Position numbers and translations under genes: made by a program
The notes under the pieces: model-generated
What the model was told of the DNA's origin: nothing
Seen by the model: only the letters and a program-made list of their open reading frames with translations
Databases searched by the model: none
From: Methylophilaceae bacterium
Lineage (GTDB): Bacteria; Pseudomonadota; Gammaproteobacteria; Burkholderiales; Methylophilaceae
Reading direction: 5' to 3'
DNA: 6,452 bases
Assembly: GCA_025362115.1 (NCBI GenBank)
Contig: JANYIK010000186.1
Location: 1 to 6,452, forward strand
Part shown: piece by piece, positions 1-5,042 of the stretch
How positions within the stretch are numbered: position 1 is the stretch's first letter
How the letters are laid out: each line of letters begins with the position of its first letter

Positions 1-1719
1 GACGCGCCCCCTTAATTGATGCAGTTGCGAGAGGCCAAAACGTTCGGCGTGTTCGATCACCATCAGGCTGGCATTGGGAACATCTACGCCGACTTCGATA
101 ACGGTGGTAGCGACCAAGAGTTGAATGTCACCCGCAACAAACCGCTGCATCACAGCTTGTTTTTCGTGAGGCTTCAGCCTGCCATGTACCAACCCCACAT
201 TGAGTCGTGGCAAGGCGGTTTGTAGCGTGGCATGGGTGTCTATGGCGGTTTGTATGTCCTCCAGCGCTTCGGATTCCTCTATCAACGGGCAGACCCAATA
301 CACTTGCCTGCCTTGCAGGCAAGCATCATTCACGCCGGCTATGACTTCTTCGCGCCTGTTATCCGCCAGCAATTTGGTGGTGATAGGGGTGCGTCCCGGA
401 GGCAACTCGTCGATGACTGATACGTCCAGATCCGCGTAATAGCTCATGGATAAAGTACGCGGAATGGGTGTGGCGCTCATCATCAGCTGGTGTGTCTCTA
501 TGCCTTTTTGCTTGAGCGCCAGGCGCTGGTGAACGCCGAAGCGGTGCTGTTCATCAACGATAGCCAACGCCAGCTTGTCGAAAATCACTTTGTCTTGAAA
601 TAGCGCATGGGTGCCGACCGCAAGCTGGGCGCTGCCGTCCAAACAAGCTTGCATACTGGTCGCGCGCACTTTTTTACTTTGACTACCGGTAAGCCATACC
701 ACATTGATACCAAGCGGTATCAACCAACTTGCCAGTTTTTGATAATGCTGCTCGGCCAAGATTTCCGTCGGTGCCATCAACGCCACTTGCCATCCATTTT
801 CGATAGCCTGGCACGCTGCCAGCGCCGCAACCACGGTTTTACCGCTGCCCACGTCGCCTTGCAACAAGCGTTGCATCGGGTGCGATTGTGCTAAATCAGC
901 GCTGATTTCAGCTGTCACCTTGTGCTGGGCGTGAGTGAGCGTAAACGGCAGTGCAGTTAATAACTGTTGGGTAAGTTGGTTTTTTGGCTTTAAGGCTGGC
1001 GCATTTTGGCCGCGCCGCCGCGCGTAATGCCGACGCATGGAAAGTTGCTGCGCCAACAATTCATCAAACGCCAAGCGCCGCCAAGCGGGGTGTTCGCGAT
1101 TTTCCAAAGCGGTGAGCGAAACCTCAGGTGTGGGTTGATGCAGCATTTGCAAAGTGGAAGCAAAGTCGGGAAGGCCTAGCTGTTGGAGGATGGCGGACGG
1201 CAAGGTGTCTTCTAGCGGAGATTCCTGCAACGCTTGCTGCACCAGTTTACGTAGCGTGATTTGCGACAGGCTGGCGGTCGTTGGGTAGATGGGTGTGAGT
1301 GCCTGTTTCAGCGGGGTTTCTTCCCCCACTTTTTTGCACTGCGGATGCACGAATTCCATGCCAAAAAAGCCCTGGCGCGGCTCGCCAAAAGCGCGGATGC
1401 GGCTGCCGGGCTTGAGTTGTGCGATTTGGCTGGGATAAAAATTAAGAAAGCGCAAAACCAGCACGCCGCTCGCATCCTGCAACTGGCAGATCAGCGCTTT
1501 GCGCGGCCGATATTGGGTTTCAGCATGAATGATATCGCCTTCCACCTGCGCCGATTCGCCCAACCGTAAATCGCGCACGGCAGTGATGCGGGTTTCGTCC
1601 ACATAGCGCAGCGGTAGATGCAGCAATAAATCAAACGGGGTAGAGATGCCGAGCTTTTTTAGTTTGGCGAGTAGCGGCTTGGTAGCGCCGTTGAGATCGG
1701 AGAGCGCTTTCAGAAACAA
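1..1719 (-). CDS. recG: ATP-dependent DNA helicase RecG (3' part missing at window edge)
   Basis: RecG is a superfamily 2 double-stranded DNA translocase that remodels stalled replication forks, Holliday junctions and R-loops. The frame is open for 573 codons and leaves the window at LRGRV, so the last part of the helicase core and the C-terminal TRG region lie outside. Visible parts: the N-terminal wedge/OB-fold region (about residues 1-150, with LLLHLPLRY near 30-38), Walker A GDVGSGKT at 288-295, the DEQH box at 389-392 followed by RFGVHQRLAL, motif III SATPIPRT at 415-422, and the ATTVIEVGVDVPNA block near 536-550. I recognise close collinear similarity to E. coli RecG throughout. An in-frame TGA at 1726-1728 limits the start to TTG at 1719 or CTG at 1713. 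I chose TTG, which has a weak GGA ribosome-binding element (1729-1731) nine bases upstream. The N-terminus is then about five residues shorter than in E. coli. No internal stop or frameshift was seen. Identity is certain; the exact start is not. Confidence 0.95.
   Translation of the reverse strand, partial: MFLKALSDLNGATKPLLAKLKKLGISTPFDLLLHLPLRYVDETRITAVRDLRLGESAQVEGDIIHAETQYRPRKALICQLQDASGVLVLRFLNFYPSQIAQLKPGSRIRAFGEPRQGFFGMEFVHPQCKKVGEETPLKQALTPIYPTTASLSQITLRKLVQQALQESPLEDTLPSAILQQLGLPDFASTLQMLHQPTPEVSLTALENREHPAWRRLAFDELLAQQLSMRRHYARRRGQNAPALKPKNQLTQQLLTALPFTLTHAQHKVTAEISADLAQSHPMQRLLQGDVGSGKTVVAALAACQAIENGWQVALMAPTEILAEQHYQKLASWLIPLGINVVWLTGSQSKKVRATSMQACLDGSAQLAVGTHALFQDKVIFDKLALAIVDEQHRFGVHQRLALKQKGIETHQLMMSATPIPRTLSMSYYADLDVSVIDELPPGRTPITTKLLADNRREEVIAGVNDACLQGRQVYWVCPLIEESEALEDIQTAIDTHATLQTALPRLNVGLVHGRLKPHEKQAVMQRFVAGDIQLLVATTVIEVGVDVPNASLMVIEHAERFGLSQLHQLRGRV
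303..323. other. Perfect 9-bp inverted repeat inside recG
   Basis: CTTGCCTGC and GCAGGCAAG are separated by three bases, giving a 9-bp perfect hairpin in codons for ACLQGRQ of RecG. E. coli has the similar residues ACITEGRQ here, so the coding sequence is normal. The structure may be chance. Confidence 0.4.
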
Positions 1720-1728
1720 TCTTTTTCA

Positions 1729-1731
1729 TCC
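1729..1731 (-). promoter_or_regulatory. Weak candidate ribosome binding site of recG
   Basis: On the minus strand, GGA lies nine bases before the TTG at 1719. It is a minimal Shine-Dalgarno match, and two of its three bases are the outermost bases of the palindromic repeat. It supports TTG as the start but does not prove it. Confidence 0.35.
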
Positions 1732-1734
1732 GTC

Positions 1735-1754
1735 ATTCCCGCGCAGGCGGGAAT
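1735..1754. repeat. dRS3-type 20-bp palindrome, recG-proximal copy
   Basis: ATTCCCGC-GCAG-GCGGGAAT: an 8-bp perfect stem with a 4-base loop. It is the core of the left arm of the REPIN-like element and ends 16 bp from the putative recG start codon. Confidence 0.85.
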
Positions 1755-1811
1755 CCAGACAAGCCACTTGTCATGCCATGTAGACACCCCACCTCGTCGA
1801 AATTTGACTGG

Positions 1812-1831
1812 ATTCCCGCCTCCGCGGGAAT
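1812..1831. repeat. dRS3-type 20-bp palindrome, spoT-proximal copy
   Basis: ATTCCCGC-CTCC-GCGGGAAT: an 8-bp perfect stem with a 4-base loop. It is the core of the right arm, in inverted orientation to the other copy as judged from the flanking CTGG and GGCGG bases. It lies 90 bp downstream of the spoT stop codon. Confidence 0.85.
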
Positions 1832-1836
1832 GGCGG

Positions 1837-1920
1837 AGTTTATTTTTGGTTGAAGTGGTTTGACTCGTGGTAGAAATCGTAGCGGGAAAAATCGGTAATA
1901 ATCGCCTACGCTTATAGCGC
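1837..1920. other. Non-coding gap between spoT and the repeat
   Basis: The 84 bp after the spoT stop hold no gene that I can recognise and no remnant of trmH, the methyltransferase gene found here in E. coli. I see no convincing sigma-70 promoter for recG and no stem followed by a U-tract. Whether recG is read through from spoT or has its own promoter cannot be told from the sequence. Confidence 0.6.
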
Positions 1921-4134
1921 TTACTGCCGAGACTCATGACTCGTCCCCTTAACGCGGCTCAAACGCACCACCTCCGGCACTTTACGCAGGCTACGCATCA
2001 GCGCCGCCAAGTGAATACGGTCTTCCACTTGAACAGTGAAATTCATGCTGCTGTACACACCACCGTCATCACCTTCCATGGCAATATTATCAATGTTGGA
2101 ACCAGACTCACTGATAGCGGCGGCCACTTTGGCCAACACACCGCGCTCGTTGGCCACGGTGATTTTAAGCGCCACCTTGAATAGGCGTTTAGTTTCTGGA
2201 TCCCACTCCACGTCCAGCCATTTTTCAGGGTCGTGGCGGAATTTACCTATCGTAGTACAGTCGTGGGTGTGTATCACCAAGCCTTTACCCTTGTTGATAA
2301 AGCCCAAAATCGGATCGCCAGGAATAGGGCGGCAACACTTGGCGAATTGCACCGCCATGCCCTCGGTGCCACGTATGGTGATGTGCCCTAATGGTTTGCT
2401 GGATTTTTCGGCGGCATCTTCTGACAACGCCAGCAACTGCCGCGCCACCACCACATTCAGACGTTTGCCCAAGCCAATGTCAGTCAGAATATCTTCCTGA
2501 TTTTTCATCCCGTATTCGCGGATAAGCTTGTGCCAACGCGCCTCGTCAATCACCGTCATGTCGGCGTGCAGAGCACGCAATGCTTGGTTGAGCAGGCGCT
2601 CTCCCAGATGTGCGGCTTCTTCTGACTGCATGATTTTGAGACAATGGCGGATGTGCGAACGCGCTTTGCCGGTGACCACATAATTCAGCCACACGGGGTT
2701 GGGTTTGGCGTGTGCGGCGGTGACGATTTCCACGTGATCGCCGTTGTGTAATTCAGACCGCAGCGGAGCCAACTCATGATTGATTTTGACCGCCACACAG
2801 CGGTTGCCGATGTCGGTATGCACCGCGTAAGCAAAATCCACCGCAGTGGAGCCTTTGGGCAAAGGCAAAATCTTGCCCTTGGGAGTGAACACATAAACCT
2901 CGTCGGGAAACAGGTCCACCTTGAAATTCTCTAAAAATTCCACTGAATCACTGCTTTCAGACTGGATTTCCAACAGGCGTTGCAACCATTGGTGGGTTTG
3001 CTGCTGCAAGATGGAGAGATCAGCATCGCTGGTTTTGTATAGCCAATGCGAGGCTACGCCAGCCTCGGCGATGTTGTGCATATCTCGGCTGCGGATTTGC
3101 ACCTCAATCGGTGTACCAAACGAGCCAAACAGCGTGGTATGCAACGATTGATAACCGTTGGCTTTAGGCATAGCAATGTAGTCTTTAATCTTGCCTGGGA
3201 TAGGCTTGTAAAGTGCGTGCAAAACACCCAACGCGGCGTAACAACTGGCCGTATCTGGCACGATGACACGGAAACCATAAATATCGAATACCTGCGAGAA
3301 AGTACCGACCCTTTCTTGCATTTTTTTATAAATGCTGTACAGATGTTTTTCGCGTCCGCTCACCTCGGCCACCACTCCATTTTTGGCAAGATGCTCTCTC
3401 ATTGCCTCCAGCGTCTTGCCGACGACTTCTTTGCGATTGCCGCGCGCCGCCTTTACCGAACGTAGTAACACACGTTGGCGCATGGGATACACTTGTTCGA
3501 AGCTCAAGTCTTCCAACTCTTGGTAGATACGGTTCAGACCTAAACGATTGGCGATTGGCGCATAAATATCCAGCGTTTCCCGCGCTATGCGCACACGCTT
3601 TTCCGGCGCCATCACCTCAATGGTTCGCATATTGTGTAAGCGGTCAGCGAGTTTAATCAAAATCACCCGCACGTCCTGCGACATCGCCAGCAACATTTTG
3701 CGGAAATTCTCCGCTTGGGCATGAGTCGCGGTTTGGAACTCGATTTTATCCAGCTTGGAAACGCCATCTACCAACTCGGCCACCGTCTTACCAAAGCGCG
3801 CGCTGAGATTGGCGTGGGTAGCACCAGTGTCTTCCATCACGTCGTGTAGTAACGCAGCCATCAGCGCCTGTGGGTCAAGATGCAGTTCGGCCAAAATGCA
3901 GGCCACAGTCACTGGATGGGAAATGTAAGGCTCGCCGCTTTTACGCATCTGCCCTTCATGTGCGGCTGCACTATAGCGATAGGCTTCCATCACATGCGCG
4001 ATGTCGTCGGGCTTGAGATAGCGCTGAAGATGCTGCGTGAGAAGTGAATCGTCGCTGTCAGCAGGCAACAGCGGGGGAGTGTGTGAAGCCGGAGCTATGG
4101 TCTCCGGCTTACGTTGAACATTGCTGCGTGCCAT
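1921..4134 (-). CDS. spoT: Bifunctional (p)ppGpp synthetase/hydrolase, SpoT type
   Basis: A cytoplasmic RelA/SpoT homologue that makes pppGpp/ppGpp from ATP and GTP/GDP and hydrolyses it, setting the stringent response. The protein has 737 residues, a usual length for a long RSH. The hydrolase HD domain (about 50-200) keeps all expected residues: R64, H73, H97-D98, E101-D102, D164 and N168. The synthetase domain (about 260-370) keeps DIYGFR (284-289), K324, Y328, H332 and E344. The loop KIKDY (315-319) is basic, like the RxKD of bifunctional Rel/SpoT enzymes and unlike the acidic ExDD of RelA, so I call it SpoT. A TGS domain follows (about 405-467), then a conserved-cysteine region (C600-C601, H622, H624, C626) and a C-terminal ACT domain (about 655-730). 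The first 30 residues are a poorly conserved, proline-rich extension. ATG at 4134 has a GAGG ribosome binding site seven bases upstream. The gene follows rpoZ by 12 bp, so the two are cotranscribed. Whether the synthetase is strong, or weak as in E. coli SpoT, cannot be told. Confidence 0.96.
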   Translation of the reverse strand: MARSNVQRKPETIAPASHTPPLLPADSDDSLLTQHLQRYLKPDDIAHVMEAYRYSAAAHEGQMRKSGEPYISHPVTVACILAELHLDPQALMAALLHDVMEDTGATHANLSARFGKTVAELVDGVSKLDKIEFQTATHAQAENFRKMLLAMSQDVRVILIKLADRLHNMRTIEVMAPEKRVRIARETLDIYAPIANRLGLNRIYQELEDLSFEQVYPMRQRVLLRSVKAARGNRKEVVGKTLEAMREHLAKNGVVAEVSGREKHLYSIYKKMQERVGTFSQVFDIYGFRVIVPDTASCYAALGVLHALYKPIPGKIKDYIAMPKANGYQSLHTTLFGSFGTPIEVQIRSRDMHNIAEAGVASHWLYKTSDADLSILQQQTHQWLQRLLEIQSESSDSVEFLENFKVDLFPDEVYVFTPKGKILPLPKGSTAVDFAYAVHTDIGNRCVAVKINHELAPLRSELHNGDHVEIVTAAHAKPNPVWLNYVVTGKARSHIRHCLKIMQSEEAAHLGERLLNQALRALHADMTVIDEARWHKLIREYGMKNQEDILTDIGLGKRLNVVVARQLLALSEDAAEKSSKPLGHITIRGTEGMAVQFAKCCRPIPGDPILGFINKGKGLVIHTHDCTTIGKFRHDPEKWLDVEWDPETKRLFKVALKITVANERGVLAKVAAAISESGSNIDNIAMEGDDGGVYSSMNFTVQVEDRIHLAALMRSLRKVPEVVRLSRVKGTSHESRQ
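4086..4110 (-). other. Perfect 9-bp hairpin inside the first codons of spoT
   Basis: AAGCCGGAG and CTCCGGCTT form a perfect, GC-rich 9-bp stem with a 7-base loop. It lies 25-49 nucleotides into the spoT reading frame (codons 9-17), in the variable N-terminal extension. No U-tract follows, so it is not a standard terminator. An effect on early elongation or mRNA stability is possible but only inferred. Confidence 0.5.
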
Positions 4135-4141
4135 AGAGAAG

Positions 4142-4145
4142 CCTC
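4142..4145 (-). promoter_or_regulatory. Ribosome binding site of spoT
   Basis: GAGG on the minus strand, seven bases before the ATG at 4134. It sits immediately after the rpoZ stop (TAATGAGG), so ribosomes ending rpoZ terminate on top of the spoT binding site. That arrangement favours translational coupling. Confidence 0.7.
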
Positions 4146-4146
4146 A

Positions 4147-4356
4147 TTAGGCCTGTCCTCGGTTGAGAATTTCCAGCCCCACTTTACCGGCAGCAATTTC
4201 ACGTAAGGCTATCACCGTGGGCTTGTCCCTTTGCACGTGGCTCACCAGCGGCTCAGAACCATTCGCAATTTGGCGCGCACGATAAGCCGCAGCCAAGGTC
4301 AGGTGAAAACGGTTGGGAATGATTTCAAGACAGTCGTCTACAGTAATGCGAGCCAT
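4147..4356 (-). CDS. rpoZ: DNA-directed RNA polymerase omega subunit
   Basis: Omega is the small subunit that helps fold and hold beta-prime in RNA polymerase, and in proteobacteria it forms part of a ppGpp-binding site at the omega/beta-prime interface. The 69-residue product starts MARITVDDCLEIIPNRFHL and includes AAAYRARQI (23-31) and DKPTVIALREIAAGKVG (44-60), all diagnostic of omega (E. coli: MARVTVQDAVEKIGNRFDL and TVIALREIEEG). It ends soon after the conserved core and lacks the roughly 20-residue tail of the E. coli protein, as is usual in betaproteobacteria. The MAR sequence next to the start is the conserved region thought to contact ppGpp in E. coli. ATG at 4356 has a good AAGGTG ribosome binding site. 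It lies 22 bp after gmk and 12 bp before spoT in a tight operon. Confidence 0.96.
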   Translation of the reverse strand: MARITVDDCLEIIPNRFHLTLAAAYRARQIANGSEPLVSHVQRDKPTVIALREIAAGKVGLEILNRGQA

Positions 4357-4361
4357 GTGAA

Positions 4362-4367
4362 CACCTT
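4362..4367 (-). promoter_or_regulatory. Ribosome binding site of rpoZ
   Basis: AAGGTG on the minus strand, five bases before the ATG at 4356. It directly follows a run of seven T (4368-4374) in the short gmk-rpoZ gap. That T run has no stem before it and is not a terminator. Confidence 0.7.
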
Positions 4368-4378
4368 AAAAAAAGAAA

Positions 4379-4996
4379 CTAATTGGAAAAATTATTGATG
4401 ACCGCAGCATGCCGCACCAACTGCTTCTCAACACGCAAACGCTGTGTTAAAAAAACTGCTTGCAAATCGCGCAACGCGTCATCAAAAACGGTGTTGATTA
4501 TAACATAGTCGAATTCGGCCACATGCTGGATTTCCTCATGGGCATTGGCTAAGCGCCGCGCGATGACTTCATCGGAATCTTGTCCGCGCTTGTTCAAGCG
4601 CTCGCGTAGCGCATCCTCGGACGGCGGCAAAATAAAAATACTTACCGCATTGGGAAAAATTTTGCGTACCTGCGCTGCGCCCTGCCAATCTATCTCCAGC
4701 AGCAAATCGTCGCCTTGGCGCATCACATTTTCTGCCCACGCCTGCGAAGTGCCGTAATAGCCGCCATGCACCTTGGCGCTCTCCAAAAACTCGCCCGCCT
4801 TCATCATGGTCAAAAACTGTTCTTCATTTACAAAATGGTAATCCACGCCATCAGTCTCACCGGGACGCGGTGGCCGTGTGCTGTAGGAAATAGAAAGCTT
4901 GATGCGAGGATCGGCCTTAAGCAAGGCGCGCACTAGCGTAGTTTTACCTGCACCCGAGGGTGCCGCAACAATAAACAGTTGACCAGACGTTTTCAT
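4379..4996 (-). CDS. gmk: Guanylate kinase
   Basis: Catalyses ATP + GMP = ADP + GDP in the cytoplasm, an essential step of guanine nucleotide synthesis and recycling. The 205-residue product is full length for the family (E. coli 207). The P-loop is APSGAGKTT (12-20). The GMP-binding region has SISYSTRPPRPGE (35-47), with R41, R44 and E47, then YHF at 53-55, E72 and GGYYGTS (78-84). LLLEIDWQGA (98-107) is the conserved segment carrying D103. The lid has RLNKRGQDSDEVIARRL (133-149). ATG at 4996 is forced because an in-frame TAG lies at 5006-5008; no strong ribosome binding site is visible. It leads the gmk-rpoZ-spoT group. In some bacteria Gmk is inhibited by (p)ppGpp, which would link it to SpoT downstream; this cannot be judged from sequence alone. 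Confidence 0.97.
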   Translation of the reverse strand: MKTSGQLFIVAAPSGAGKTTLVRALLKADPRIKLSISYSTRPPRPGETDGVDYHFVNEEQFLTMMKAGEFLESAKVHGGYYGTSQAWAENVMRQGDDLLLEIDWQGAAQVRKIFPNAVSIFILPPSEDALRERLNKRGQDSDEVIARRLANAHEEIQHVAEFDYVIINTVFDDALRDLQAVFLTQRLRVEKQLVRHAAVINNFSN

Positions 4997-5042
4997 ATGT
5001 TCATTCTAATCTGTTTAGAGACATCTGCACTAATAGCAATAC
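4997..5042. other. Short gap between the glycosyltransferase and gmk
   Basis: These 46 bp are AT-rich and hold neither a clear terminator hairpin nor a convincing promoter. Cotranscription of gmk with the upstream gene is possible; otherwise the gmk promoter lies inside the end of that gene. yicC, often found beside gmk in proteobacteria, is not here. Confidence 0.5.

Larger units (their letters stand above)
1730..1836. repeat. REPIN-like element: two inverted dRS3-type palindromes
   Basis: Two 29-base arms, 1730-1758 and 1808-1836, are reverse complements of each other with 27 of 29 positions matching, separated by 49 bp. Each arm contains its own palindrome of the form ATTCCC-N8-GGGAAT (1735-1754 and 1812-1831), which can fold into an 8-bp stem with a 4-base loop. 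This core matches the dRS3 repeat of Neisseria, and the outer consensus (GTCATTCCCGCG...GGCGGGAATCCAG) is a familiar dispersed repeat of proteobacterial genomes. Paired inverted REP sequences of about 100 bp are called REPINs and are thought to be moved by RAYT transposases encoded elsewhere. The spacer also holds a small hairpin (GACAAG-CCA-CTTGTC, 1758-1772). In the transcript the arms could form either one long stem or two local hairpins, and might act as a partial terminator or RNA-stabilising structure between spoT and recG. No clear target-site duplication was seen. Confidence 0.85.

Noticed and set aside
1904..1920. TATAAG just after the spoT stop as a possible -10 box for recG.
   Set aside because: No -35-like hexamer lies 16-18 bp upstream, so the match is too weak to call a promoter.
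1710..1937. A 75-codon minus-strand reading frame across the spoT-recG gap.
   Set aside because: Its peptide contains SRGGGNP and WIPACAGMTDE, the typical false translation of this palindromic repeat. It overlaps the ends of spoT and recG and has no family resemblance.
2036..2500. A 154-codon plus-strand frame antisense to spoT.
   Set aside because: It lies fully inside a strongly conserved gene, has no recognisable domain, and is explained by the codon bias of spoT on the other strand. The other plus-strand frames in the window are rejected for the same reason.
4368..4374. A T-tract between gmk and rpoZ as a possible intrinsic terminator.
   Set aside because: No GC-rich stem precedes it, and the tight gene spacing argues for read-through.
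4449..4455. A run of seven A (T on the coding strand) in gmk that reads as the slippery heptamer T TTT TTA in frame.
   Set aside because: A -1 shift would meet a stop within a few codons and only remove the last 20 or so residues. No downstream stimulatory structure is evident, so this is most likely a chance homopolymer.
4997..5042. A TAGAAT hexamer upstream of gmk as a possible -10 box.
   Set aside because: No acceptable -35 box sits at the right distance, and it lies too close to the ATG to leave room for a normal leader.
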